Of a DNA stretch of 64,000 nucleotides, positions 10,297 to 22,673 are shown one piece after another. The stretch's first letter is position 1, and each line of letters begins with the position of its first letter. Origin of the DNA: Allium sativum (taxonomy: Eukaryota; Streptophyta; Magnoliopsida; Asparagales; Amaryllidaceae); assembly GCA_030737875.1 (NCBI GenBank), contig CM060910.1:249954427-250018426 (forward strand), written 5' to 3'. The translations under genes were made by a program, and so were the position numbers. The notes beneath the pieces were generated by a model. The model made no database searches and was not told where the DNA came from. It saw only the letters and a program-made list of their open reading frames with translations.

Positions 10297-13200
10297 TGAA
10301 ACACCCCACCTCCGTTAGGGTCACTCTCAAAGGGAATGCCCTAATTTTGGTGGAGGTTTATAAGTACAAGTCACAGATATACAAGACAGATATAAGAACA
10401 CATATTTGTAAACAGCGGAAGAATAACAAACTTTTATTTCATAAAGTCAAATATGTGTTACAACAACATCCTTTCCAAAAACATAACATAACACTTTCAT
10501 AATCTGTCTTGAGTACATTATTAAAGAAGCATAAATAAAACATAGATAAACTGCAAAAGCCCCAAAGTGGATTGTCCAAAGCCATAGTTCAAAACAGGAA
10601 AGTCCAAGCAATACATTTCTCTTCTTCAAGCTGGATGTCAAGGCTGATCAAGCTGCTGTGTTCCCACCCTGAGGACCTGGGGGGGGGAAACGGAAGAAAG
10701 AAGACGAAAGAAAAATAGAGTCAGACATAAAGCCTGAGTAAGTCTAGTACTACTTTGTCTATGAATAAAGAACTGGGTATGATAAGTAAAACAGGAAGTG
10801 GGCAAACACTATGAACTTGGTTAAGTTATCTAGGGTCGAATATACTATCGTACCCCACGTTAATCTCTGAACCCATATAAACTAGTTTCCAAATTGGCAC
10901 CCCATAATCAGGGTGATGTGATCCATTCTACGATGATCGGCTCCTACTCGCATAGTTACATGTGTCTTACGGCCCCCGATGTCTGTAGTTACCTATGCTG
11001 GTCCCACCATGGGGTGTATCAAGTCCCATAGTGGCAACCCGACACAACCTTAGAGTGCAAAGGTATGCTACTGGTGTCCAGTGCCTTGTTTTTCTGCTCC
11101 GGAGTGTGTGCACGCCCGCACTCCGTTAGAACCTACACTGCTACACCACCGCCGTCGCTTTGACCTCTTACAATCAGCCCAGTAATCGTGCCCCACCCTG
11201 CCTAGTTTCAGGGTATCCTGATACACCTTTTAGGGTTACTGCTGAAAAGGGTCCCCCGTTACTAGGTTTTCTATCTCTAGCCAACATGCTAAGTTGGTTA
11301 AGTGTTTTCTAACCTAACCCCACCAGTCCGTTTAGTTTAGCATGTTCCATTTTGATTAAGTCTTTAGTTCACTTAATCCTAACAATCCTGACTCAGCCTT
11401 AATTGTCATATTAAGGCCCTGACCTCTCACATTAGACAGGTATTGTTGTGGCTGCCTGTTGCCGGTTGGTTCCGGGCAGTCTTACGCCACAACTCAGTCT
11501 AACCTCGGGTCCTTGCTGGGCTCCATGTTTAACCTCCCACATTGGATAGGTATTGTTGTGACTACTGGACAGCCGGGCGGTTCCGGGCAGGTTTACATCA
11601 CAACTCAATCCAACCTCGGGTTAAACACATCGTATGTTCTACATTTACATATCTTGTCATTCTTCTCTATTTCCTTTATATGTAAATATTTGCGGCCCAT
11701 TATTAAGTTAATGGTGTAAAGGTTACACCAATCACGGGCCCAACCCATACTTGAATTTGGGCCCTTCTATTTTATATTTTCATTCATTAATTAATTTTTA
11801 ACCCAACGTTATTTTCCCCCGTTTTACACGTCCGTTTATATATATATTGGGCTTAGCCTTTTAAAGCCCAATTTAGCCATGCGAAAAGGGGAGGCTTATG
11901 GCGTATACACAAAGAGGGGAAGGTGAGCGCATGAACTTGCAATACGACGTTGGAAATACAAAATAGAAATTGGTGTACTTGCATAGTGGTAACATAGGTG
12001 ACATGAATCAAAACACGTGAACTTGCATAGGTTTAACTACAACATGAACCTATATTCTTATTTAGGCATAATGTCAAACATAAGCATGTCATAAATATTT
12101 CTAGCATAAGCATAGCCTAATGTAAAACATAAGCATGGCATAAATACTTTTAGCATAAACATGGCATAAACATAAACAAGTCAAGTTCATAAGGTTTCCA
12201 CATGTTTACAAAGGGGATACTTTGTTACTAACACAAAAGCATAGTTCAACTTAATCATGATTTAAGTCTAATCACATAACAACGGTATAAACATACTTAT
12301 GCATAAATATTCCTAATCATGGTGTTTGCTTTTAAACTTGCAAAAAGGGGATTTTTGAGTCTAACCTAGCCATGTCTCACATATGTCATCATATAATTCT
12401 TGTAAACAAGATCGACTTAATCATGGATTTCAATTATGCCAATTATCATTCATAGCCTAGCCATATTCATAAGTTTGCAAAAGTATGACTTGATGCATGG
12501 ATTATGGTGTCAAAATTCCAACATAGTTTCATATGAACTATAACAACCAAACTTGTTTCAATTACTTGCAAAATGATTTATGCACAAATATACATCATGA
12601 TGGCATAATAACAAAGCCCCAAACTCGCATGAATTTCAATCAACTACATACATGTAGCTTCAACATAGATTACATAATTCGCGCAATATTCCAAACGTAT
12701 ACTTGCATAGAACTACCGCATGTAGTTCTTTATAATGAATAACATAGTTTTGCACAAATATGAATTACTTTATTATCCCAATTCAAGCATACAAATCAAT
12801 ACAGTTGTTTATTCATACCAAAGTAATACTATACTTACAATGGTTTGATGAATTCTCTAGTTTAGGGATTGAAGACGCAAATTCCTTTGTTGAATTGATT
12901 AGCTTTAGGTTGCTTGAATTGCTTTAGGCCTTAGAACTTTCTCCCTAATCCTCTCTTTAGTTGGCGGCTATTCTTTGTCGTTCCTCAGCAACATGGCGGC
13001 TATGTTCTTAATTTGAATGAATAGATTAGGGTTTTGTCTAGGGTTGTTTATATAGAGGTTAGGAATTGATTAGGACCCTTGATGTTGCTAGGTTAGATCA
13101 TAGCCATTCATTAGGAAGAGAGACCAATGAAAACCCGCCACCTAGCCCTAATGACAAAGCAGACCACAGAAATTCGACCACACACCGACCTGGCCAGCCA

Positions 13201-13567
13201 GGTTGACTGGGCTCGACCAGGTCGATACCCCTGTCGACAGGGCTGTCGACAGCCCTGTCGACATGGGTAGCCCAGGTCGACAGCCCAGTCGACCTGGGTG
13301 GCCCAGGCGGGCGTTCTTCTGGCCCAATGGGCCCCACTTCGGAATATTTAATTGTTTAATTCTGTTTGAATTTTAAATTTAATTCAAAACTTCCGAAGGC
13401 CATATCTTCTTTATACGGACTCCGTTTTTCGAAAACTCGGACTCTATTTCGCGTATTTTTCCGAGACGAACGCAATGGCGTATCCCGTTTCCCTTGGTTC
13501 TTTAATTTCAGATTAATTATACTTTAATTTGTTACTTTCACAGTTATAGAATTTTCGGGGTGTTACA
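10297..13567 (-). repeat. Element A, 5' LTR (3271 bp)
   Basis: On the minus strand it begins TGTAACACCCC at 13567 and ends TTTCA at 10297, followed by a 2-nt spacer and the primer-binding site. It differs from the LTR at 1924-5193 at roughly nine positions, including one base in a G-run near 10681, so the pair is about 99.7 percent identical. U3 holds a GTCGAC palindrome cluster and a TATA box. The long leader downstream has a duplicated 87-bp motif (11423-11509 and 11533-11620) and a stem-loop at 11195-11214. Small reading frames inside it show no recognisable protein. Confidence 0.93.
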
Positions 13568-14670
13568 TCGGCTCTCTTCTCACAGCCAATTCTGGAGTAA
13601 TTTCCAAATCCCATTGCGTGGCTTCTTCCACAACTAAATCTGGTTCATGTACATGCTTTCAAAGTTGAGATACGTGAAACACATCATGTACTCCAAGCAA
13701 CCAGTCTGGTAATTGAACCCTATAAGCGAGAGTTCCAATCCATTCTAGAATAGGAAACGGACCAATTAATTTAGGCGCCAATTTCCCTGTTTTACCGAAC
13801 CGGATTACTCCTCTCATCGGAGATACCTTCAAATACACATAGTCGCCAACTGCGAATGATAAATCTCTTCTTCTCTTATCTGCATAGCTCTTCTGTTGGC
13901 TTTGAGAGGATAGTAATCGTTTCTTAACGAAATCGACTTTGTCTGCAACTTTGCGAATCCTATCGGGCCCCAATACAAGTCTACTGCCAGGTTCTACCCA
14001 ATAAGCAGGGGATCTGCACGGTCTACCATACAATGCCTCAAATGGTGACATTGTCAGGCTCGCTTGGTAGTTGTTGTTGTATGAGAATTCAACCAAATGA
14101 AAATGTTCCTCCCATGATCCGCCAAAATCAATAACACAAGCCCACAATAAATCTTCTAGAATACGATTCACCCTCTCAGTTCGACCATTTGTTTGAGGAT
14201 GATAAGCGGTGCTCAAGTTCAGTTTTGTTCCCAATTCTGCTTGGAATGCTTCCCAGAATTTACTAGCAAATATCAGTCACGATCGCTAACGATGCTTATG
14301 GGAACTCCATGAAGTTTTACAATTTCTTTGAAATAAATCTGCGCCAGACTCTAAGCAGTTTTATTTGATCTGACATGTATAAAATGGGCGGTCTTCGTGA
14401 AACGATCTACGATCACTCAAATACTGTCATTTCCTTTCCTTGTTCTAGGCAAACTATCTATGAAATCCATAGAAATTTGTTCCCACTTCCAACATGGGAT
14501 TTCCAATGGTTGCAGCAATCCGGCGAGTTTCTGCTGATCCCTCTTAACTTGTTGACAAGTAGAACACTACTAACATATATAGAGATGTCTCTTTTCATCG
14601 CCTTCCACCAGAAGGTTCGCTTAAGGTCATTATACATTTTACTAACCCCTGGGTGGATGCTCAGTTTGGA
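13568..14670 (-). pseudogene. Element B integrase, cut before the chromodomain
   Basis: From 14670 to about 14235 the zinc finger and the two catalytic Asp regions are spread over shifted frames. From 14234 to 13659 a clean frame has YHPQTNGRTERVNR, keeping the catalytic Glu that element A lost, then [22 protein letters not shown] and VHDVFHVSQL. A stop follows, but coding similarity continues to about 13570 (ITPELAVRREP). The A array begins there, so the chromodomain is separated from the rest and would lie left of the window. Confidence 0.82.
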
Positions 14671-15315
14671 CTAGTAACACTCGTCCAATACTTCTCTTTT
14701 GAGCTCAAGAATGTCGGGAAAACAAATTCTTCCTTTCAATCTCAGAACTCCTGCGCTATCCGCTTGGAAACTGGAGACTTCGCCCCTTTGAATTCTTTTG
14801 ATCATCTCTTTAACAAAACTATCGTCTTTCTGAAGAATAGATATTTTATCAATCAACAATGGTGCAATGATAAGATTGGCGATGATCACATTCTTTCTGC
14901 TGAGCGCATCAGCCACAACATTGGCTTTCCCCGGAGTATACAAAATATCCTGATCATATGCCACGAGAAATTCTAACCAACGCTGCTGCCTCATATTCAG
15001 ATCTTTCTGGGTGAATAAATACTTCAATGATTGATGATTAGTATATAATTCAAATTTCTCACCCAATAGATAGTGCCTCCAGATTTTCATAGCAAACACG
15101 ATGGCTAACAATTCAAGATCGTGAGTTGCATAATTCTTCTCATGTGGCTTCAATTGATAGCTAGCATAAGCGACTACTTGGCCTCTTTGCATTAACACTG
15201 CACCAAGACCTTCTTTAGAAGCATCCGTCCAGAATTTCAAGTCTTGATTGCCATCAATAATTGTTAACACTGGAGCAGTTGTCAGCCTTAACTTCAGCTT
15301 TTGGAAAGTTGTCAT
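14671..15315 (-). pseudogene. Element B RNase H and connection region
   Basis: The frame begins [18 protein letters not shown]. RNase H follows with [43 protein letters not shown] (Asn in place of the Asp seen in element A's YTDHKSL) and VVADALSRK. It ends near [10 protein letters not shown], at the start of the integrase finger, where the frame breaks again. RNase H degrades the RNA strand of the RNA:DNA hybrid. Confidence 0.8.
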
Positions 15316-15358
15316 TCAGGAGTCCAATTGAGCCTTGAATGTTTCTTAGTAAGCTTCG

Positions 15359-16096
15359 TTAAGGAACTAGATATCTTCGAAAAATCTTTAACGAACTTCT
15401 GATAATAGCTAGCCAATCCGAGAAAACTTCGGACTTCTGTGGGTGTAGTTGGCTACTTACAATTCTAAATAGCTGTGATTTTACTGGGATAGACAGAAAT
15501 TCCTTCTTTTGATACGAGCCAAGAAACTTGACTTCTTCTTGCCAGAATATACATTTGGAAAATTTGGCTTTTAAAACATTCTTTCTGAGAATTTCCAACA
15601 CTTGTTCCAAATGTTTTTCATGCTCGTTATCTGATTTAGAGAAGATCAGAATATCATCAATGAAGACCAGTACAAATTTATTTAATAATTCTCTGAATAC
15701 CCGGTTCATTAGATCGACAAAATAAGCTGGAGCGTTACATAAGCCGAACGACATTACTAACCACTCGTAGAATAAGTTTGGACCTCTGAATGCTGTCAAA
15801 GAAATACATTCTTCGGCAATACGAAGTTGATGGAAACCTGTAGCTAGGTCCATTCGGGAAAATACTTGTGCGCCATTCAATCGATCCAATAAATCATCAA
15901 TTCGCGGCAATGGATATTTTTTCTTTAATGTCTGCTTGTTCAAGTCACGATAATCCATACATAGTCTGAGAGTACTGTTTGACTTTGTGACAAATACCAC
16001 TGTTGTTCCCCAATCAGAGAAGCTAGGCCTGATAAAACCCTTCCATACAAGCTGTCGAGTCTGATTGTCTAACTCTTCTTTTTCCTTCAAGGTCAT
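15359..16096 (-). pseudogene. Element B reverse transcriptase
   Basis: The frame contains [37 protein letters not shown], a palm motif FIDD ([12 protein letters not shown]) and [18 protein letters not shown]. After KFLG the reading frame is lost ([10 protein letters not shown]), so a further frameshift lies near 15525. The intact stretch covers fingers and palm of a Ty3/Gypsy RT. It shows what the corresponding segment of A (8292-8390) encodes in its own frame. Confidence 0.83.
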
Positions 16097-16683
16097 TCTT
16101 CGAATAGCTGAACTACTGGTCTTGCATTCAGAATTAAAGAAATCTTAAAATCTATTTCTCTACGCGGAGGTAAGCTGACAACTTCTTCAAACACATCCGC
16201 ATAGTTCTTGACGACAGGAATATTTTCTACGTCGACCGGAGTATTATCTGTAATGACAGAAATCTTTTCTCTTTGAGCAGGAGAAATATCCAAAGATGAC
16301 CAAAAATCATTTCTATCAGAATTCGGACCTTCACATGGTATAGTTATATAGTCCCCGAACTTTGTCTTTGCCTTAACAACTCTTTCGGCGCATTTGACCT
16401 CAGCTTCGTATTTGGTTAACCAATCCAATCCTAGAATAAGATCAAATTCTTTAAAATTCATGACGATCGAAATGGTAGGGAACCGATAACGGAAAAAAGA
16501 GACAGGCACCCCATAAACCCAACTAAGATCGAGGGAACCCCCAACCAGATTATGGAAAGTCATGGGTTCTTTGAGCTTTTTCAAATTCAAATCCAGTTTC
16601 TTAACCGCATTCCTTGCAACAAAGCTTCGCGACACACCTGTATCAAACAGTACTTTAACTGGAATATCTTGGACAGTAAGCAT
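16093..16683 (-). pseudogene. Element B aspartic protease and start of RT
   Basis: The frame starts MLTVQDIPVKVLFDTG, with the protease active site DTG at residues 14-16, then an ILGLDWL strand and PPRREIDF, which leads into RT as in element A (PPKREIDF). It ends RPVVQLFEE at a stop. The RT continuation begins in another frame overlapping by a few bases, so at least one frameshift separates them. Confidence 0.78.
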
Positions 16684-16686
16684 GCC

Positions 16687-16960
16687 TTATAAAACATCTG
16701 GCCTTCCCTGACTAGCTGAGGGTGCTGGAACCTCTGCCACTTCATTCACTTGTGCCACTTTCGTCGCTTTCAACGGCCGGAAGTCTCGCTTTATGTGACC
16801 AACCTGAAGGCAAAGATTGCATTTCCTATACTTTTTAAACTTGTTGTTGGATTTTGTCTCAACATTCTTTCGTCTGTTCGAAGATTTACAGTTCCTCATC
16901 GAATGCCCTTGCTGATTACACTTTAAACATACGACTGCCTTAACTTTTTTCTGACTAGCC
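16687..16960 (-). pseudogene. Element B gag C-terminus with CCHC knuckles
   Basis: Two zinc knuckles are visible on the minus strand: CLKCNQQGHSMRNC (about 16890-16932) and CNLCLQVGHIKRDF, where the final Cys is Phe. Lys/Asn-rich linkers surround them. This is the nucleocapsid part of gag, separated from the N-terminal part by a frame break. Confidence 0.7.
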
Positions 16961-17119
16961 CTTGGCCTCTTATTGCCTTCAGACTTTATACTCGCCTCGG
17001 GATGCGTACTTGTCTCTGGGCTATCAATTTCAAATTTCCTTTTGCTTCTAGAACTAATTTCTCTTCGTCACCCAAAAGACCATGATTATCTTGATCTTTG
17101 TACTGATAAGCCATGTATA

Positions 17120-17641
17120 TCATTTAGAAAAAGACTGTTGCACATGTGCAGTTACACTACTTTGGTACTTTCTTTGAAGCCTGTTAATAAACCTCAGATT
17201 CTTCATCTTCAGATTTTGAATTGAATGCAGGGCAAAATGAGAAAGTTCATTGAATTTCTTATGATATTCCGAAATAGTCATATCTCCTTGAATCAGATAG
17301 TAGAATTCATCACTTAACCGCTTAGTTGCTTCTGGAGGAATAAATCTTTCATTGAAAATTTCCTTAAATCTATCCCAGGTGATATCAACTTCTGGATTAT
17401 CTTGAATAACTATTTCCCACCAGATTAGAGCTTCGACTTTGAGTGCCCAAGATGCTAGTAATCTTATCTGATCATCTCTCAGCTTTGAACCTTCAAAGAT
17501 TTTCCCAGCAGAGCGCATCCATGCTTGTGTTTGAATAATAGATTCATTTCGTGAGAAAGGTACTCCACCCAGAATTTGATACTTAATTAATAGAGCCTCA
17601 ATATCTTGTTCTGACCCACCTCTTCTACTTCTGCCACTCAT
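17120..17641 (-). pseudogene. gag: Element B gag, N-terminal part
   Basis: A 173-residue frame begins MSGRSRRGG after the leader and carries a Retrotrans_gag core: a WALKVEALIWWE stretch, then ITWDRFKEIFNERF, then YHKKFNELSHFA. These align in order with the gag core of element A. It stops at QQSFSK without reaching the zinc knuckles, which lie further on in another frame, so the gene is broken. In a live element gag packages the RNA. Confidence 0.8.
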
Positions 17642-17874
17642 TTTTCAATGTCTACAAATAGCAGACAAAGCGTAGGCCAACAGAAAAGGTATTTTAAAGC
17701 ATAGAGACATATACTTGAATGTAAATGTGTCTATCGGGTGTATCTCATTCTGCTACACTCATTCCAGGATATTACAGATCCTATCTGAAATGAGTTATTC
17801 GCCGTAGAATACTGCTGATTCTATTTCTGACGAGTTCGTTAATATGTTATATTCCAGAACTAAGCTTAACCAAA

Positions 17875-17886
17875 GCTCTGATACCA
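17875..17886 (-). other. Primer-binding site of element B
   Basis: The minus strand reads TGGTATCAGAGC (initiator-Met tRNA type), four bases inside the LTR end. The leader to the gag start (17642-17874) holds no gene. Confidence 0.85.
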
Positions 17887-19691
17887 CGTTGTGACGACCC
17901 CAAACCCCGTTCCATGGTGGCAAAGGTAATCTTTGGAATATAACACATAAACATATAACAGCAGAACAGAAATAAATAAATACACCAGATAATGTACAAC
18001 AGAATATACTGGAAATAATAATCATTAGAGTTACACAGTATACAGGATCATACTTAGTGCAAAATACAGTTCAACTTTACATAAAATGTCTACAGTGGAA
18101 TCAAAACATAATATGTATAACAGGAGCTGAACAGTATAAAAAGAAAGAAATGATAGAATCCATCTTCAGCTCCATAGCTATTCATAAAGAGCCTACTAAA
18201 ACCTGAATACAAGCCTGCCCATGTAGAAAGTAGGGCATCCGAGTTTGCAAGTGAAAAAAACTATGAGTCAGTCATGGGACTGGTATGAGAAATCTACTTA
18301 ACTTATTTTAATAATAAGGCCAATCACAGGACCACGCTGCAAACGCAGAACGGGTTTACTCCATTGGATCACCAGTGCTTTAAAACAAATAAATCATTTA
18401 AACATCGCAATGCTTTTTATAAAAATGAAGCCAATATAAGAATCAGTTCCCATCACACAATGAAACGCAAACTAGAGGATAGAGTTTTACCTTATAATGG
18501 CCGAAATATGCTTGATACGATTTAAACAAATAATTTGATATTATTACTAGGGTTTATATGTTTCAAAAACAATTTCAATCATAAATATCAATCATAGACG
18601 GCATGAATGTCCCATACCACTATGTCGCCATATATAGGTATACAATCAAAACCGCACGATGTCGTATTTGGAAACTGGATTTTCGTCATGAACAAAGGCA
18701 AGGGATCGTCCTTGCCGCTTCGAGACAATCTAGCCTACCATGTCCTAGGCAAGCGCGCAGGCAAGCCTTGGATCGGCAGGGCCGGTCCACACGGAGTGGA
18801 TTAAAATGCCTGAACACTGCGTTTCCCTACCCTATGGGGCGTAAACTGGTCATATACCGACCAAACCATTGGCCCAGGAGTGACTGATATAACTGAGGCG
18901 CCTCGCTATCCATCATCCACATAAGTAAAATGTCCGGGCGTGTAAAACCCAAAACACCACTCCTAGCTAGAAAGAAATGCAGGTCCTCCCTGAAGCTCTC
19001 TCCCGTTTCTGGTCCATACCGGGGTGTGAAGCTCGCGAATCAACGCTAAACACAAAGCTAGCTATTCAAAGCCCTGCTTTGATCATTAAACACAAAGCTC
19101 TGCTTTTCAAAAAAAGCTTTGATCATAGCATCTCCGTATGCCATGTTATCAATCTTTAACGTCAGACACACATCCATTTACAAGTCCATTCTAGGTCTGA
19201 ACGAAACCGGAGGCATCTTATTCCTCTCCCATATGTCCAATACAGGAGAGAGGCCCTCGCACATCCGAACGATCAAAAAGTACGTCCGGACAACCACCAC
19301 TGTAACCCCTTTAGGGCATCAACTCCTGTCAAAGGCGTCAGTAGCCATTCATTCGATGTAAAGATCGGTCTCGCACCGTCTTCGTGTCTTCGACTTCTAA
19401 CCGTTGACCAATTATTTGAAATGAGAATTAACTCGTCATTTTCATATGATTCACGTATATTTAGAATTTCAAATCAATTCATTTCAATGGTTAAATCATC
19501 TGACATCCATAATTCAGTTTATTAATGTAATTTTCACGTCAAATTCATTCAACCATCAAATATCCAATAAACCGGGTAAATTCGGTTTATTTCCATTCCA
19601 TATTGTTTACAACATTTTATCACGATTTATCGCTATTTTTATTTATTTAAATATAGCCAATTTATTCAAACAACGCTTCAGTCCATAACGC

Positions 19692-20175
19692 GGCCATGGC
19701 GTTGTTTTTCTCCAAATTTGATTTACACATATCTGAAAATCTAACCATTGGATCTTTACAAATTTTGTATCATTGGAAATATCTTTTCAAAGCAGACCCA
19801 ACGGTTCTAGTTTTGGGAAAATCCGATGGTCGGATCTCCCGGTACGATCGTTTGAAGTTACGATTTCAAAATACGAACTACAGCGTCGTTATTCGATTTA
19901 ATTTAATTATATTTATATATATTAATATAATCCATTCTGGCGCTGTTTTCATTCAAATTTGAATTTAACATTCCAGACAATCCAACCGTTGGATCTTTGC
20001 AAAGTTGGTGTTTTTGGAAAGATATTTCCAAAGCAAACCCAATGGTTTCGGTTTCGGGAAAATCTGATGGTCGGATCTCCCGGTACAATCATTTGAAATC
20101 ACGGTTTCAAAATATGAACTACAGCTTTGTTATTCGATTTATTTTAATTATATTTTTATATATATATAATCCATT
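19692..20175. repeat. Two-copy direct repeat of about 243 bp in LTR B
   Basis: Units of about 19692-19935 and 19936-20175 share TTGGATCTTT, GATGGTCGGATCTCCCGGTA and CGAACTACAGC-type blocks at a constant offset of about 243 bp. They differ at many sites, so the duplication is old. Confidence 0.8.
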
Positions 20176-20204
20176 CTTCGATTTCAAAAAACATTTCAAC
20201 TCAT

Positions 20205-20640
20205 ACAGGTGATAAAAATGATATTTTTATCCAACAGATGTTCATTTCAACACATGAATATTTTTAACAATTCATATATATAGTAAAAATGTGATTTTTA
20301 TTGTCAAAACAATTTATTTCAAAACACGATTAATTTATATACTTCATACAGATGATAAAAATGTGATTTTTATTGTTAAAGCAATTTATTTCAGAAATGA
20401 ATATTTTAAGCGCTTCATATGTATTATAAAAATGTGATTTTTATTGTCAAAACAATTTATTTCGAACACGATTAATTTATATACTTGGTACATATAATAA
20501 AAATGTAATTTTTTTATCGCACAATCTATTTTATTTCATACATTCTATAAAAATGTTATTTTTATCATTCAAACCATTTTTATTTCATACATTTGATAAA
20601 AATGTTATTCTTATCATTCAAACTATTTTTATTTCATACA
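20205..20640. repeat. Imperfect short-unit repeat with AAAAATGTGATTTTTAT cores
   Basis: At least six copies of a (G/T)ATAAAAATGTGATTTTTATTGTC-like core occur between 20212 and 20610, separated by TTTATTTC and TTCATACA motifs. Each core is nearly self-complementary (AAAAAT...ATTTTT). No gene is present. Confidence 0.65.
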
Positions 20641-22673
20641 TGAATATTTTTCTAACACATGAATATATTTCAATACATGAATATAAATCAAACACAAGAA
20701 TATTTCAGAAAATTTCAGCAGCATAACGGTAGGGTCGTTAAAACCGGCACCGTCCTAGTACAACTCCTCGCTCTACCTTAAAGCCTCGTAGCTTTTGACA
20801 ATGGGGATTTCAATATCTAGTTCGTACGTAGACAAATATTCCCATATACTAATCCTATTGGGATTTTAACCACAATCAATCATTTCAACCATTCGTATTT
20901 ATCAACCAAATTTCACATCAACCAAAATCCAAAACAATCGCAACCAATATATATCGTCCATGGTCTGTGGACGAGGGGAGTATATATATATAGATGTACG
21001 TATATAAATATATTTCGATTTCATTTCAATTCATTTCAATTCCATTCAACGCATATATGATTTTTTAAAACGCATATATACATCGCACATACAACTTATA
21101 CAACGCTTATACATGAGGTGTACAATGCTAACATAACTCATACATCGACAGTATAATTTATACACGTCATTTCATATCGTTAATAATTCAGAAATCTCAC
21201 ATTGGGTTCCACTCCTCCAAAAATTATAGGAAGCTCAGAAAAATATCCGGTCTCTTCTAGAAGGTAGAAGACGTCCACACGAGTCCACTGTCTCTTGTTT
21301 CACTGGATTTCATCAACATACGAAAAAGATATGATTTTTTAGAAGTTAATCATATTTCGTAGCGCTTAAATGTGTTATAAACAGTTAATTTAAACTAAAG
21401 TTGTTACCTTTCTGAAATTGTTCAAACCTAGGTTTGGATTTATCGGCTAATCTGTTCAGCTTGAGGCCGATCGAACTACACAGCGTTGACAATCCTCGAG
21501 AGGCGCACCTGGCGAGGTAGGTGCGGTGGCGTTCGATCCAGCATGGCGGCGGCGGCTTCTTGAAGGCGGCGACTTCAACAGAGAAGATCTCGACGATGGC
21601 ACAGCGGTTTGGGTGTAACGGGTATGGATGTGAAGCCCTCGACGAGTACTACAAAAACTTCAACTAGGTCGAGGTGTAATGGTGAGCAGTTTGGTCGGAA
21701 ATTGGCTAGGAAGAACAGAACTCATTTCTATCGTCGATCGTGGGTTACCGAGGGGGGTTCTGATATTTTTTTATTATTTTAATTAATGAATGAATTTATT
21801 CCATTGGTCAATGTATATATATTAATTCAAAAATTAGTGTTTCTCCATAAGAACTCCATTTCAAACCCAACGACTGTCGTCCCTAGCTAAATACCCCCAT
21901 TCCGAACACAATGGAATATGTTTCGTAAGCCCATTCGACTATTTCAGCCAGTTTTTCTTCAAATTAAAATATAAAACATTCAATATTTGATTTGAACGTA
22001 CATTTCAATTTGCCAGGGCCACATACTGATCCTAAAAATTCCAGAAAAATAAATCTAGCTATGTTTTGATGATACGGTCCCAACGAAACTAGTTTCATCG
22101 AATTTTGAGACCGTTTGAAAAATGGCCATTTTCTGGTCGATCCAAATTGACTGAAATTAACCAAACACATTTTCTTTTGCCACACTCATATATTAACTTC
22201 AAAAATTATGGAATTCGAAACCTTGCAATAATTTGACATCCCGGATCCAACAAAAGTGGTTTCGTCAAAAACGCAAGTCGTCTGCAAAATGGCTATTTTC
22301 ACGGGCTATATTAACTCAATAGCGACCTTTCTGAAAATTCATTTGGCCATAACTTTTGATTCCCACTATGAAATTTAAATTTTTCAGATTTGTTAGAAAG
22401 ATATTCATAAAAAGATTTAAATATTTTTGAGTTCACTAAAATCCATTTTATTTTGCACTGGTACAGTCAGTCAAATTTTGAATTCAAATATTCAAACTTC
22501 CGTGCCATTTCAGGCCTTGTTTATATTTAAAATAAATATATTTATTTTACAACATCGATTCAAATAGACTTTTGGTCATTATTATTTAAAATAATTTATT
22601 TTAAATATTCAAAATTCACTAAAATTGCCTAATTAAAATTTTTAAATTGGTCCTGATTTTCCGGGTTGTTACA

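Larger units (their letters stand above)
1..13567 (-). mobile_element. Ty3/Gypsy chromovirus element A, tandem LTR-internal-LTR-internal array
   Basis: Read on the minus strand the order is LTR (13567-10297), gag-PR-RT, pol, LTR (5193-1924), then gag again until the window edge. Positions 1-5193 repeat 8374-13567 with only about ten differences, so the second unit is a near-identical tandem copy, not an independent insertion. Ty3/Gypsy order (PR, RT, RNase H, integrase), two CCHC knuckles, a C-terminal chromodomain, long LTRs and the initiator-Met primer site fit the Tekay/Del chromovirus group (known family traits; clade inferred). The right end abuts element B at 13568, where the expected 5-bp target copy would be TCGGC; the matching left copy is outside the window. 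Tandem forms are thought to arise by unequal recombination between LTRs of sister copies. A copy-number assembly error at the window edge is not excluded. Confidence 0.93.
13568..22673 (-). mobile_element. Ty3/Gypsy element B, 5' part, cut by element A
   Basis: On the minus strand it runs from a 4.78-kb 5' LTR (22673-17890) through a primer site, gag, protease, RT, RNase H and integrase, and stops at 13568 just where a chromodomain should begin. Domain order and sequence style resemble element A, so a related chromovirus is likely. Several frameshifts and stops make it much older than A. It is inserted in the 5' LTR of Copia element C: the bases after its LTR (CCAGA, 22674-22678) resume C's LTR, matching 31352 onward. 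Its 3' part and 3' LTR should lie left of the window, beyond the A array. Confidence 0.88.
17890..22673 (-). repeat. Element B 5' LTR (4784 bp)
   Basis: On the minus strand it begins TGTAACAACCC at 22673 and ends GTCGTCACA at 17890, four bases before the primer-binding site. It has a TATA-like run at 21813-21822, a GC-richer leader (about 21420-21760), an AT-rich repeated section (about 20200-20700) and a 240-bp direct duplication (19692-20175). Stretches without genes: 18025-18600 and 20820-21200 show nothing recognisable; 22020-22670 is AT-rich U3. Only one LTR is in the window, so the boundaries rest on the terminal TG/CA, the primer site and the matching resumption of the Copia LTR. Confidence 0.82.

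Noticed and set aside
18603..19361. Several short plus-strand frames in LTR B
   Set aside because: They are antisense to the element, lack motifs and lie wholly within the LTR.
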